NCBI GenBank assembly: GCA_037974665.1
Contig: CM075764.1
Location: 87,476,825-87,540,824, forward strand
DNA length: 64,000 nucleotides
Direction: 5' to 3'
From: Ehretia macrophylla
Taxonomy: Eukaryota; Streptophyta; Magnoliopsida; Boraginales; Ehretiaceae
Shown here: one piece after another, positions 47,329 to 59,856 of the stretch
Layout of the letters: each line of letters opens with the position of its first letter
How positions within the stretch are numbered: position 1 is the first letter of the stretch
The notes under the pieces: model-generated
The model's database searches: none
Seen by the model: the letters and a program-made list of their open reading frames with translations, nothing else
Told to the model about the DNA's origin: nothing
Made by a program: the position numbers and the translations under genes

Positions 47329-50300
47329 ATGGCTCACTTGCTAACATTCCCAAAACCACTCATCACAATTCTACTCACCACTATTCTTTGCTCACTCTTT
47401 TACATTCTTGGCTCTTACATCACCACCACCATCTCACCACCACCCACATACTATAAAACCATTAACACCACCACCACCATACAATGTGATCATGATCATC
47501 ACCACCACCTCAACACCACCACCACCAGCCACCACTCTCCACCACCACTCGACTTCGAAGCACACCACACCTTCACTCTAAAACTAAACACTTTCCAGCA
47601 TCAGCAACAGCCTTTCCCATTCTGTGCCAAGAACTACACCAATTACTGTCCCTGCCATGATCCACGTCGAGAAAATCTGTTCCCTACTGCCAGGAAGTTC
47701 TTCAGGGAGCGGCATTGCCCCGGAAAAGGCGAAGAAGCGTTGCGCTGTCTGGTGCCGAAACCATCAGGGTATAGAAGGCCATTTCAATGGCCTAAGAGTA
47801 GAGACACTGCTTGGTTCAACAATGTGCCTTTCAAGAGACTAACCGAGTATAAGAAGAAACAGAATTGGGTTCGTTTAGAAGGGGATCGATTTGTTTTTCC
47901 TGGTGGTGGCACTTCGTTTCCATCAGGAGTTAAAGGGTATATTGATGTGTTGAAGCAAATTGTGCCACTCAAATCTGGAGCTATAAGGACTGTGCTTGAT
48001 ATTGGATGTGGGGTGAGAGCCTACTACTGATTCTTCTTAGGATAAAAGGGAAAAAAAAACTAATTTGTCGAAATTGCACATTAGGCATTGTAATAGCGTA
48101 ATAATCTAAGACGAGGGAGAATCTTTTGAGATGTTATGGACGTGTTAGGAAATGACCGATAACCTGTTAGAAGGTGTGAATGAATGGAATAGTACCCCGT
48201 AAGAGAGGTACAGGAAGACTATGAGTTAGATAGAGAAACTTAGGCTAGATTTCGATTATATGGAGCTAACTGTGGAAACAGCTCTTGATAAGAACTAGTG
48301 GTGTTGTCTGATTCATATAGTAGACTCGATCTAGTTGGATAATGGGGATAATGGGGAGTTACATGATTTCTGCCTTGATTATATGTTTCTCTCTAGTTTA
48401 ATCCTGATCCTGAAATATATTGAATTTAATCTTTTGTTTTTTAGAGGTTCTACTTGACAAAAGATGTGAAAGAATTGAATTTGCAGTAGGTGAGTGAACT
48501 GATGCTTTTTGCTTCTGTTAGTTTCTTGAAATGTCATACCAATGTTAAGTTAGTGGAGCAGAGTAGGTAAACATTCGAGGGCTAAATATTGTTTATGCTC
48601 TAAAGTTGAAGAAAAACCTTCCATTGCTCCATTTTTATCATTTGAACAGAGGATGAATTGATTTCATACTGAAATGTTTAAAAGGGAATGTCTTGTAGTC
48701 CACACTGCTTTTTCTCGACAGCTTTCCACTTCAAGAATCATTCTAGTGGGAAGCAGAAGCGTTTTGATTGTAGTCAAATAATGAGCAATACCAGAAGTTT
48801 CCTGTATCGGTTGGACACACAACAATATAGTCTTTTGGCTACAAAATCCTTTCAATTTTGCAGAAAGCTGAAAAGCTGAGGACAGAATACTATTCCCTTA
48901 TTTATTGTTTGTACTGCTTCTTGCGTGTAAATAGTAGGTGATGATAATTCTCTTTCACAGATTGCATTTGGCATTAGCGAGGCCTTTTGTGTCAAAGCTT
49001 TATTCTTGGGCGTATTACTACATAGAGCAGTTTGGTGATCTGAATGTGTAACTTCGGCATATAACAAACGAGCTCGTTATCATTTTGTTGTACTGTTGAA
49101 ACAGTTCTTATTTCGAGGCAGTTGTAATGCAGCTTTCCTGATGTTATCCAACGTCTGGCAAGGATGCAAGCTTTGTACTTTATTTCCTTTCTTAGTCATC
49201 TCCTCAAGTGCCAAAGATTTTGCACACAGATTCTGGTTAGCTATCGTTCATATCTAGAATGCTATGTGACTACTGAGATAAAATGTCGGACTTTGCCAGG
49301 TAGCAAGTTTTGGAGCCGCCCTAATGGACTATAACATTTTGACAATGTCTGTTGCTCCAAGAGACATACATGAAGCTCAAGTTCAGTTTGCACTGGAGAG
49401 AGGACTTCCAGCCATGCTTGGTATACTTAGCATCCATAGGTTACCATTCCCAGCGAGATCTTTTGATATGGCTCATTGCTCTCGATGCCTAGTAAACTGG
49501 ACTGGTTACGGTATATTTTACACTTTCAGGGGCTCATAAGGATATTATGATAAGGAAATTCATAAAACTTTTTGATCTGCGGTATCACTTCCATCAGATT
49601 AGGGATTTCTAAAGGTTGTTTAGAATTTAAAGCATCAAGTTTAGAGCACTGCACTATCTCCAAAGATGCTCCACATAATATCTTGATCAGCAAAAGTTAA
49701 ATGCAGTTGAATAACTATAAAAATGATAAATAACAGTTAGGAATTTGTATTTCTAATGTCTCGTTTTTTATAATGTACTCACAATAAACATGCTTAAATA
49801 TGATTTCTTTCTCGTAATCAAATTGTCAGATGGGCTATACCTGATTGAAATTGATCGTATGTTGCGTTCTGGTGGTTACTGGGTGTTATCTGGACCACCT
49901 ATAAGTTGGAGGCTTAGCTACAAAGGTTGGGAAAGAGAAGCAAGCAACCTAGAAGCTGAGCAAAATAAACTAGAAGAACTTGCCAGACGGTTGTGCTGGA
50001 AAAAGGTCAGAGAGAAGGCGCCGATTGCAGTGTGGCAAAAGCCTAGCAACCACATTCATTGTGCCCAAAAATTGAAGACTTGGAAAACTCTCAAACTCTG
50101 CACTGATGATGATCCTGATGCTGGTTGGTAAGTGTATTAACCACATTTTGCATCTAGCCTATGTAGCATTGAAAATACATGAGTGATACAAAGATGAAAA
50201 ATTCAGCATTTTGAGTAGAGGAAAAAATATACTGTCCTTTGCTAATGGCATGCCAAAGACAGACATGTCTATACTCGACATAATAATGATTTGTTCTAGA

Positions 50301-53199
50301 ATGAGGACCTGTAGATGAAGTACCAGAAAGCCGGCATCACGTCAGATGAGTAGGTTATCAATGTTCAAAAAATCTTAATATCCATGAGTGCGCTTGCAGC
50401 TTACAAATGGTTCTTTCTCTCTTTCTTTGTACTCCTTTACCCCAATCCTTTGTAGCCAAAAAATAGGAGAGAAATTAAAATTTTTTGGTTTGTGTATGAA
50501 CATGGTTCCAGTTTTCAACATAGGGATAATATATAGTTTCTTGGAAAGTTATCGATAAGAAACTATTTCAATGTCCATTAACCAAGCAGAGTACATGTAG
50601 TAAAGGCAAATCGTCAGTTATTTGAGTTTACTCATATTAGATTTTGATTTCTTTTGACAAGAATGCTTTCTCATAGGTACAAGAAGATGGAAGCATGTAT
50701 CACACCCCTCCCAAAAGTGGAAAATATACATGAAACATCCGGAGGTTCTCTTAACAGCTGGCCTCAAAGACTGAAAACTGCACCCCCTAGAATTAGAAGT
50801 GCAACAACTACAGAGATTAACACGAGGACCTTTTCCAAGGATAATGAGCTGTGGAAAAGACGAGTTTCTTATTATGGGAGTGTTCTCAGATATCTTTTTC
50901 ATGGAAGATATAGAAATATTATGGACATGAATGCTGGCTTTGGAGGTTTTTCAGCTGCTCTCTCAGCTTATCCAGTTTGGGTCATGAATGTGGTCCCTTT
51001 CGATGCAAAATACGACACACTTGGCATCATCTATGAGCGTGGTCTCCTTGGAACATACATGAATTGGTAAGCCTCTCTAAAGTTCTCTCCTCAGCTATGT
51101 ATCAATTTAGTCATTCGTGCCTTCTGTAGATTGTCATAATACTTCATGAACAAGTCCTTTCGTCATGGGGATTAGGGGTAACAGCAGCAACTTACTTCTG
51201 TGGCGCACTTTTATTTGTTTTCAACTGGTAACTTAAGGAAACATTGAATCTTTATGTTTTTGCAATTACATAAGAATATGCATTTGTCTGAAAAGGTATT
51301 AAGTTACTAATACCGTCCATCATCAACAGTAGCACGTTTTCCTCACAACTAGTCTTCTTTATTTATGGAATACAGAGCTATGACTTATCAAAAAATGAAC
51401 AATGAGTTATAGAATGTCCAGTAAGTGATCTGGTGGACATGAACTCAGATTCTGCTTTTTTGCAGAGTCAAGTGGCACGATATGCAAAGAAGTGAAGATT
51501 TATCTATTTTTGTTTGGTTTAAGTGGACTATCTTAAGTTCTGGAGTTTTTCTGTATATTCAGTAACTAGAGCTTGAAGCAGAAACATCCAAATCTCTATA
51601 TTTGTTGTTTATTCGAAATCGTTCCCTTTGGACAAGTGGAGTATTCATTTCTCAAATAAAATGGTCTCATGTCACTGAAAAACTGTTCTAAACTTGGCTT
51701 CCATATGAAATTTTACATCTCGACTCTCATTGAGAACTAATAGGTTCTCAGCACTTTTCCATAAGTCAACAAATTTTTTTAACGAGGCACCAAGAGGGTG
51801 CCATGTATGTATAAAGGTATCGGATCCAAAATATATGAAGAACTTATATAAATATTTGCAAGTTTGGAAAGAAAAAAGGGAAGTTTTAGAACAAATCATT
51901 GTTTCTCTTGTACATTCAAATCTGAGCTGTAGGACTTAAAGGTACTTTGGTTGGCAGGTGTGAGGCATTCTCAACGGAACCAAGAACATATGATTTGATA
52001 CATGCAGATGGTATATTTAGCATGTATATGGACAAGTAAGATCCAATTTCTACTAAGTTTCCTAGCACTATACGTCTTCTTGAGACGTTCTACTTTTCTT
52101 TTGAATTAGCAAATTTGTGTAAGTTTAGCTCTTCACAGAGATAAATGCCAGGATAGAAGCATATTGCTACCATTAAGATGTTCTTATTCTTCTATATGTT
52201 CATAAACCCCATACAGTCAACTTTTTGTGAAAGCAAAGGCAGATGTAATTACTCTACATTTCTCACCTGCATATACCATCATATGCATCTTGATAATTGG
52301 TTTAAGATTTAATGAACCATGCCAATAAGTGTTTCCTGCACGTCTTTCTTATTCTTAAGAAACTAAAAGACGGGTAGGAATCGGAAAATTCTCAACTCTT
52401 TGTTTGTTTGAAGGAAAAATGGAGGGATGAAAAACCGTACATGGAGAAATGGGAGGGAGAGAGATTTTCTTTTGGTTTGGGTATTATGGATAGTGGGGGG
52501 TCATGGAAAATAGGAGGAAGGTGAATGCTTCTGTACCACCATTTTATACCCCCCCAAAGGTGGCACGTATCAAATATGTGCATGTAAAATAGATGTGGAG
52601 CTTAACATGGCCCGATATGGAAAAGAAATATAGTTCAATAATTGTTGTAAGCATAAACACATTGGCACAATCCCATAAAGTTGAAAGAGTAGGACTAGCA
52701 CCTTGAAATGTTAAGTTTTCTCTCCAACTACACTTTTAGACTGTGGAATTCAAATCGTTGAAGCTAATGAGTTCTTGCGAAAACCTTTGCTTATGAGTTC
52801 AGATCATTGAAGCTAAATCTTGAATTTAGATCGTTAATGAGTTCTTGCAAAAACCTTCTCTTATATGACGTTTTTCCAACATTATGAAAGCAGTAATGCT
52901 CTTTTCTACATCTGCATGCTTCAGAAGCAAAGATCTAATAAAGTGAAACACACGAGCTCATTTGTGGTGCCATTGATATTAATTTCCCATTCACTTATTG
53001 CAGGTGTGATATTCATGACATTCTCTTTGAGATGTATCGAATTCTTCGTCCTGGAGGTGCAGTTATAGTAAGAGATCATGTGGATATCATTGTGAAAATA
53101 AAAGATATCACAGACCTTATGAGATGGAATGGCAAAATTTCACACAGTCAAAATGGACCTTTCCATCCTGAGAAGATACTTTTTGTTGACAATTCTTGA
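47329..53199 (+). CDS. Probable methyltransferase PMT (SAM-dependent, Golgi type II membrane protein)
   Basis: Exons 47329-48012, 49300-49510, 49830-50127, 50677-51066, 51958-52035 and 53004-53199 sum to 1857 nt: 618 codons plus TGA, with clean GT-AG borders. A short cytosolic tail and one membrane span ([17 protein letters not shown], about residues 11-27) lead into a Pro/Thr/His-rich stem with [10 protein letters not shown]. Then come [18 protein letters not shown], the SAM motif [15 protein letters not shown] split across exons 1-2, [53 protein letters not shown] and [16 protein letters not shown]. These define the plant PMT (DUF248/Methyltransf_29) family that includes the homogalacturonan methyltransferase candidates QUA2 and QUA3. 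The closest match I recall is the PMT16/PMT17 type. A pectin role is inferred. No lesion was seen. Confidence 0.94.
48100..48345 (+). pseudogene. RTE-type LINE C-terminal remnant in PMT intron 1
   Basis: Across frames the segment reads LLRCYGRVR, then PVRRCE, then KTM, then [19 protein letters not shown], then [10 protein letters not shown]. This is the C-terminal pattern of plant RTE retrotransposons (LRWFGHVxRRP ... KKTW ... LTEDxALDRxxWRxxIxxAD). Several stops and frameshifts mark it as old. Confidence 0.6.
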
Positions 53200-54232
53200 A
53201 ACTAACTGCCAACAACTTCTGGATGTTAGCAAAGTAATTGTTCTTTGATCGTTCTTTAGCTGAAGTTGTTGTAGCTTTACCGGAAGAGCTTTACTTGTTG
53301 ATTTGGAGAATACCAATTGAATATATAAGATCATGAGCTACTTCACTTAAAACGAATTGGTTTTAGAATGGAACCTTGTGTTTCTCATCAGATGCGAATT
53401 GCGCTTCATGAAGGCAAAGGTTAATGCTATCAACAAAGGCTGACGAAGGCTGCAGGCACCTTGGAGATATTAGCTGTAGATTGTTTAGGTAGTGCTGGAG
53501 TTCAACTTTAAGTCCAACAAAGAGCAACATTTAAGTAGTTGCACTATGAGAATGTCAACTTATCTATTTTTCTGTTCTAGTGTAATATTGTCATTAGTAG
53601 GTTGAATCAGCTTATCTATATTACTTTGTACTGTTGACTCTTTCATGTTTTTTCATTTAGAAAGTGAGCCAAGCATGAATGCAAAAATAGGTATCATTTC
53701 CCATACAAGTTGAACATGAACATGTCCAACGTGTTGAGTTAATAAATGCATAAAATAAACTCTTTATTAACAATTTAAATTTTTAGATAAATTGATAATT
53801 TAACATGATATCAGTTATCAAATGGTCATAAATTCAAGTCTCTCTATCACCTATTAATTTATTCACGTTCAAGGTCATACTCTTGCCTCATGAATATGTC
53901 CGCGAGAAAAGGCCATAATCTCGCCCAAGGTGGTGATGGTAGTCACTAAATACAACCCGAGGTTTATTCATGAACCCATTAAAAATATAGTATTTGTATT
54001 TCTTGCTTCAAATAATTAAATCAAACGAAATCAAACCAAAGCGAAGATGAACACTATCTCACTAGATGAGGCTGACGAAATAAATTTTATGACGTTATTT
54101 ATTCTAAAAGACATTTCAAATTAATTTTTTTTTTTTTTTTTTTATGTTTCATATTAACTAAACTCTTAAAAGTTCATGAAGAGGTAAAAGATCATATGAT
54201 CATGGTTTACTTGGGTTGTTGTGTAACTATAA
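53200..54232. other. 3' flank of the PMT gene, intergenic
   Basis: 53200-53650 is likely 3'UTR and downstream sequence. From about 53700 it is AT-rich intergenic DNA with no gene, tRNA or recognisable element ends. Confidence 0.45.
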
Positions 54233-54407
54233 GGTAGTGATTGATACATTAAAATGAATTTAGACAGGAATTGAATGGGCCAAGGAATTGAATGAAATTG
54301 AGAATTTAATGAACTTGTAAATGAGAATGACATATTTGATATACTCTAAGAATGAACAGTAGCAATGGAAATACCTTGTATAATATGACAAGATTGTCTT
54401 TTTATTA

Positions 54408-54668
54408 TTATAGTATTAAAAATAAGAATAAACATGAATATAACGGTAAATAACATAAACATAATAAATAATAATGATAATAATAATAACAACAACAACA
54501 ATAAATAATAATAATAACAATAATAATAAATAATAATAATAATAATAATAATAATTAAGTAAAATAATAATGATAAAAATAAAAACAAAAATAAAAATAA
54601 AAATAATACCAATATAATAATAATAAATTAATAAAAAAATAAAAAAATTAATTAAAATATAATAATAA
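54408..54668. repeat. AAT trinucleotide microsatellite (left block)
   Basis: Long interrupted (AAT/AAC)n run within the foldback element. The minus-strand Leu/Ile/Tyr frame across it is an artefact. Confidence 0.92.
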
Positions 54669-55003
54669 GGCTATCTTCAATGGAGTCTTTAAAATACAAA
54701 ACTTTCATAATTTGGGTATTTTTAGAGACCCCAGTCTATAAAATCAACACTATTCATGATAAAAGTACGTGTGGACTACTACTTTTGGCTTAAAAGATGC
54801 CAATATGGAAACACAGTCTCTATTTTTTTAAACAAATTTGTGGAAGAAAATAGAGTTTGGGTCTCTATTTTGACATCTTTTAAGTCAAAAGTGGTGGATC
54901 CCACTTACTTTTACCATGAATAGTGTTGTTTTTAGAAACTGGAGTCTCTAAAAACACCTAAATTAGAAAAGTTTTGCATTTGAAGACTCCATCGAGGATG
55001 CCC
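54669..55003. mobile_element. Tourist-like MITE nested in the foldback element
   Basis: Ends GGCTATCTTCAATGGAGTC and, inverted, GGGCATCCTCGATGGAGTC; both sides flanked by TAA (54666-54668, 55004-55006). The interior is self-complementary (CACTATTCATGATAAAAGTA with its inverse). The termini resemble those of the Harbinger element at 42319-47172, so a related transposase could have mobilised it. Confidence 0.88.
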
Positions 55004-55270
55004 TAATAATAATAATGATAATAAATTAATTAATAATAAAAATAAATAATAATAATAATAATAATAATAACAATAATAATAAAAACATTATTATTATTAT
55101 TATCATTATTATTAGTAGCAGTATTACTTTTATTTATTATTATTATTATTATTAGTTTTATAATAATAATAATCATTATTATTTTAAAATAATTATTATT
55201 ATGTTTTTAAATTATTATTGTTATTATTATTATTGTTGTTGTTATTATTATTATTATTTTTTTATTATTG
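55004..55270. repeat. AAT/ATT microsatellite (right block)
   Basis: Continuation of the trinucleotide array beyond the MITE, switching from AAT to ATT at about 55090, which makes a perfect-looking hairpin at the switch. Confidence 0.92.
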
Positions 55271-55517
55271 TAAAACAAACTGTATATAAAAGTTATGTTA
55301 TATGAGAGTATAGTAGTCAAATTTATTTCTAAATACATGGGAATGAACTAATCCCATGTGTTTTCTCTAGAATGGTTAAACCCATGTACGCGAGAATGAG
55401 ATTACCATGAGAATGAGATTTTTAAATTCATTTCTTCATACCAAACAGGAGAATCGAAAAGAGTTAGGTTTGTCATTCTATTCTCAACCTCATTCCAGTA
55501 TACCAATTGCTACCTAA

Positions 55518-56640
55518 GTGATTATATGATTGAACTTGGTAATTTGTACAAATTATTTTTCTCTATTCATGGATTATTATGTATCATTGCTTACTCAAAA
55601 AGAAAATATATTGATGTATCAAAGTTTTGATTGCAAATGCCCTCATATATTCAAGACTAAGAGGATTGATTCATGCTTGACTTGCACACCAAAAAAAAAA
55701 AATTGATGCTTGAAGTTATGTAGCTAGACGGATATGTTAGCATCTTCCTTTTTTTGCATTGAATATTATATTCAAGAGGTAAACATTGAGAATCATCTAT
55801 CGTCGAAAGAAATATATTACCTTAAGATTGATGATACCCAGAATATAATTTTTAACATGGGCAAAGTTTAGCCAAAAAAATACAAAGTACGAAAAATCCT
55901 CAGTAGAGTCACTTATCAAAAAAGAAAAACTTTTAAACTCATAGTAACATGTAACCCATGAACAAATTCTTAATTTACTTTTAGACCTGATGTTAATAAA
56001 AAATGTGTAATTGTAGAGATTAAGTGGGCCGAACCAATAATTTCTCAACATAAAAGATTGTAACTTAAAAAGTTAGATAATCATATTTTATTTATTGTGC
56101 TTGTATAATTAGTTATAGTGACTTGGCATTTTCAAGAAATGAGATATCACAAACTAATTTACTTGGTAATGTCTTATATTTTATAGTTATACTTGACATG
56201 TTTATAATGAACTTATGTTTAACAAATCTTACCCTAGCCAATAAGTTATTTAGTCTTTTTTCTTTGTCAAGAAATAGATTTGTATTAAAAAAAAAAAAAG
56301 AATATGCAAATAATGTGTCTAAATGCATACACATAGATCCATAGAGTAGAACATATAGAACATGAGCCAATCATAGATTGAGAACTAAAAATAAAATAAA
56401 AAGAAAGAAAAAATCAAAGCTAAAAAGGAATCGCGATACCGAAACAAGATCCAAGCCCACAATCTCCACAAAACTTTAAGACAGTGATTAGTACGTAAGA
56501 ATGAGTTAAGAATTGAATGACATTCTCAATTCTATTTTAATTCTCATGTTTGATATGAGGGAATGGACTTGGGGGTCACGTCAACACGATCAATTCTTAT
56601 GTGGGCCAAAATGAAAATTCTAATACTTCTGAGGTCCCAA
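55518..56640. other. Intergenic, contains one end of a GGTAGTGATTG-family element
   Basis: No gene is seen. At 56485-56560 the sequence ACAGTGATTAGTACGTAAGA, ATGAGTTAAGAATTGAATGA, TTCTCAATTCTATTTTAATT matches one end of the family at 54233 and 60876, without a partner end. Confidence 0.5.
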
Positions 56641-56654
56641 AAAAGCCGCAGTTG

Positions 56655-56740
56655 CTAACTATATATACATCATAGAGTTAATAGTTTCACCCTTTTCTTT
56701 GCACCCAACGAATCTCAAACTCTCCACAATTCCCAGTAAG
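56655..56740 (+). promoter_or_regulatory. TATA box and 5'UTR exon of the IMPL2-like gene (inferred)
   Basis: ATATATACAT at 56661-56670 is a TATA-type element. About 30-40 nt downstream begins a C/A-rich leader (TTTGCACCCAACGAATC) that ends at a donor, CCCA/GTAAGG (56735) or AAG/GTACCA (56741). An acceptor CACCAG at 58972-58974 precedes the start codon, implying a 5'UTR intron of about 2.2 kb. Confidence 0.5.
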
Positions 56741-58974
56741 GTACCAATTCTTATCATTCTTGCCTTCGTCTCTTTCATCTATGCAATATATATATATATT
56801 TAATATTTTCTCATGCATGGTCTTATATATTTGTGTACTTTGATCATGCATATTCAACTCAACCGGGTGGTGAATATAATGCTGTTGCTTTCTTTGCTAT
56901 TTTTTATGCATAAATCTTTTTTTTTTTTTTTTCAAAATAAAAAAAAAATTCTGTATATATGATAAATATAATTGATCTTTTTTAGTACTTGATAGTTAAA
57001 GTTAGCGTTACAATGGTATGTATAGCATGTCGTCATATGGTAGACCTCTATATAAGACTAATTTAAGTAGTAAAAGGATAAGGCTTTGACTGGCTTTGAT
57101 ATACAAAATTCTCTTCACAAGATCTTTGGTAGAAATCCAAAATTGTCTGAAACGTTTGTTGGTGTTAGGTGGAGTAGCACAATGATCTAAGCTCGAACCC
57201 GGGTCAAACATGGACACGGATGGATAAAATTGGACATATCCCACCTTGTTCTTAATTTGGACCAAAGCGCTAATGTTCAGCCTTATAGGAATTTCTGCTT
57301 TCTCCAATTGTGGTTGGAAGTTTGAAAAAGGAAAGGAGAAAAATAGGATATGGATGTTTCCTAAGAATTATAGTAATTTACCAAAATACGATTTCCTAGG
57401 TACAATGAGACTACTTTTTTTTTCTTTTTTTCTTTTTCTTTTTCTTTTTCTCCGTCTCAAGTTTCAAGAAAGAATTTGATACACGATAAAGGTGATCATC
57501 AGGAGCTAACATACTTAACTATTATAGGGTGCTAACCTACAACATGTGTTTTCATGGGTGTGAAAACTTTTTAACTCATGCTGAAATCTCATTGGTCAAT
57601 TTTTTATTTTTTATTTTTAATTATTTTTTACGAGTCCTTTTCTGGAATAAGTTATTGGGTAATATCTTCTCTTTTCATGTATGGAGGTAATACGATAATG
57701 TTAGATTGAACTTTTTGGTTGTTGTTCTCCTTCTGATTGCCTTCATGAGGTAAGGCCATGAAAAATTAAAAAATATTAATGATATTACTCTAATCCCGTG
57801 CTGGTTCATGTTGAGGCGTGTTTAGATTTGCTGATATATCCTGAACTACCAGCTGCTTTGATTTCTGATTGAGATTCCTCTTGTGGATAATTAATTTGTG
57901 TTGTTGTATGCATCTCGGTATGGGAAAACGGTCTATGACATTCATAAGTCTTATTAGTTGTTGCCTCACATTGATTCTATGGACCCATAGCATTTGACTG
58001 ATACTTTATGTAATATTTTACACATTCAGAGAATGCTTTCACCAAATCTTTCTAAACTTTCATGGCCGTTCTTTTTTGTTATTGTGAATTAGCGATTGAT
58101 ATTATATTTATCTTTGCCTCACCTCTGCTTATTTTTGAAACAAACAATTACTCATCTTGTGAAACTTTATTGAACAGAAGTAATAATTTACATTTCATGA
58201 TAAAGAGTCACTAGTTACTAATAAACCTAAACACTGATTTGCAATCCATCTTTGGTTGTAAAAGAAAGCCACTCGATAATCTAACTTTGCTTATCCATTT
58301 TCTCAGTTTTAAGAAGTTACAGTTGATGAAAGGTTTTCCTACTTCCACCAGCCTACAAGCTTAATTATCACTGACACATTTTATTGAAATTATACTTTAC
58401 CTCCATTAAGAGGAATTGGAAAGGGGGACAGTGTAAAGTAATTCTAAATTATTCGAAAAAAGTACTTAATAAACCTTGTGTCTACAGCTTCTAGTCTTTG
58501 TGAGAAGTTAGCTCCATGTTTTCATCTCTTCTAATGCTAGAGGGTTTAATAAATGACCAAGATGGTTGATATGTTTTTTCATCACTCCCTCTTTGCTTCC
58601 TGACCAAACTAAGGTGGTTAGGCTTTACAAGCACTTTTATTTTCTTTGCTTTTTAACTCATCAGACGTCAGTTCAGTGAGCCAAACCCAAATTGTTGATA
58701 TTGCGTGCTTTCCTCAATATTGCCAATTGCACTAGCAATAATGGCCACAAATGAGCTGCTTCATACTTGGGGAATTCTACCCTGTTTTTTGCATAAATAT
58801 ACCTACTTTATAATCAAATATAGAATGGCTGTTGTCCCTTTACTTGCCATTTCATGTTTGCTTGGTCTTTTTAGCATGTTAAAAGTCTTTACTCCGTGCT
58901 ATTAAGTTCTATTACCATTTGAGTATTATTCCTACAATTGTCATCTAATGATGATTTTCTTTCACATCCACCAG
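56741..58974 (+). other. Inferred 5'UTR intron of the IMPL2-like gene
   Basis: T-rich, intron-like sequence without coding signal. It includes TA and T homopolymer runs (56785, 56919, 57414). The short reading frames here show no family motif. Confidence 0.45.
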
Positions 58975-59001
58975 AATGGCAACCGTGAGAAGTGAATTAG
59001 A

Positions 59002-59856
59002 ATGGACCATTTTGCTGAGGTTGCCAAACAAGCAGCAGATGCCGCAGGGGAAGTAATTCGCAGGTCTTTTGGGAAAAAAATCAAATTCAATGACAAGAAC
59101 GGTGATGGTCCAGTTACAATTGCTGACAAAGAAGCAGAGGAAGCCATGGTTTCCATAATCCTCCAAAATTTCCCTTCCCATGCTGTGTTTGGGGAAGAGA
59201 CAGGCTGGAGAAATTACTGCAACGATGCTGAAGAGGAGAAAAATCCAGCATCAACCATAGAGGGAACCAAGATAAAACCTGAATATGTTTGGGTTTTGGA
59301 CCCTATTGATGGCACTACAAGCTTTATTGCAGGCTTCCACGTGTTTGGGATACTTATAGCTTTACTCTACAAGGGGAAACCAATTCTTGGCTGCATTGAT
59401 CAGCCTGTCACAAGACTTAGATGGATGGGTATGAAGGGGAGAAGAACCACATTGAATGGAGAAGAAATCTCAACAGAAGCTTGTTCTGGGCTAGGACGAG
59501 CATATACTTGCCTAAAGGGCCCACAATACAATGACGATGCCAAATACGCGTTTGATAGGATTGCATACAAGATTCTAGAGGCCATTTACGATTGCAATTG
59601 CATGGCTTATGGTAACTTGGCTTCTGGTCAACTGCATGCTGTGATAGACTGTGGCCTTGATCCCTTTGATTTTCTTGCATTGATACCCATTGTCGAGGGC
59701 GCTGGAGGGGTTATAACAGATTGGCAAGGCCAGCAACTTCATTGGGATATGGATCAAGATTATTCGTCCTCCATTCCAGAAGGAGGTTTTAGAGTGGTAG
59801 CAGCCGGAGACAAAAGGACTCACCAACAAATTGTAGATGAATTATCGTCAATATAA
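59002..59856 (+). CDS. IMPL2-like phosphatase (inositol-monophosphatase superfamily), intronless
   Basis: 284 aa in one exon. It has the Mg2+-binding set GEETG (about residue 70), DPIDGTTSF (about 101) and the C-terminal Asp in GLDPFDFLALIPIVEGAGG (about 225). The blocks AADAAGEVIRR, GPVTIADKEAEEAMVSII, ALLYKGKPILGCIDQP and GGFRVVAAGD match plant IMPL2. IMPL2 is the bifunctional histidinol-phosphate phosphatase (HISN7) that also acts on inositol phosphates. IMPL2 is plastid-targeted and its genes have many introns, as I recall. This copy has no transit peptide and no coding introns, and it carries an insertion of roughly 17 residues before the DPIDGT motif. It may be an expressed retrocopy acting in the cytosol (inference). 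The frame is intact. An out-of-frame ATG lies upstream at 58976. Confidence 0.88.
   Translation: MDHFAEVAKQAADAAGEVIRRSFGKKIKFNDKNGDGPVTIADKEAEEAMVSIILQNFPSHAVFGEETGWRNYCNDAEEEKNPASTIEGTKIKPEYVWVLDPIDGTTSFIAGFHVFGILIALLYKGKPILGCIDQPVTRLRWMGMKGRRTTLNGEEISTEACSGLGRAYTCLKGPQYNDDAKYAFDRIAYKILEAIYDCNCMAYGNLASGQLHAVIDCGLDPFDFLALIPIVEGAGGVITDWQGQQLHWDMDQDYSSSIPEGGFRVVAAGDKRTHQQIVDELSSI

Larger units (their letters stand above)
54233..55514. mobile_element. Foldback element of the GGTAGTGATTG family, TAA duplication, with AAT microsatellites
   Basis: The left end GGTAGTGATTGATACATTA and the inverted right end GGTAGCAATTGGTATACTGG pair, as do the next blocks containing GAATGAG. TAA flanks both sides (54230-54232, 55515-55517). 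The interior is mostly AAT/ATT microsatellite and holds a nested Tourist-like MITE. Related copies are at 60876-61315 and, as one end only, near 56490-56560. Confidence 0.8.

Noticed and set aside
54346-54612. Leu/Ile/Tyr-rich minus frame resembling a membrane protein
   Set aside because: AAT microsatellite translated; not a gene.
57160-57230. tRNA-like B-box (GGGTTCGAGC on the minus strand)
   Set aside because: No cloverleaf, no matching A box at proper distance, so no tRNA or SINE call.
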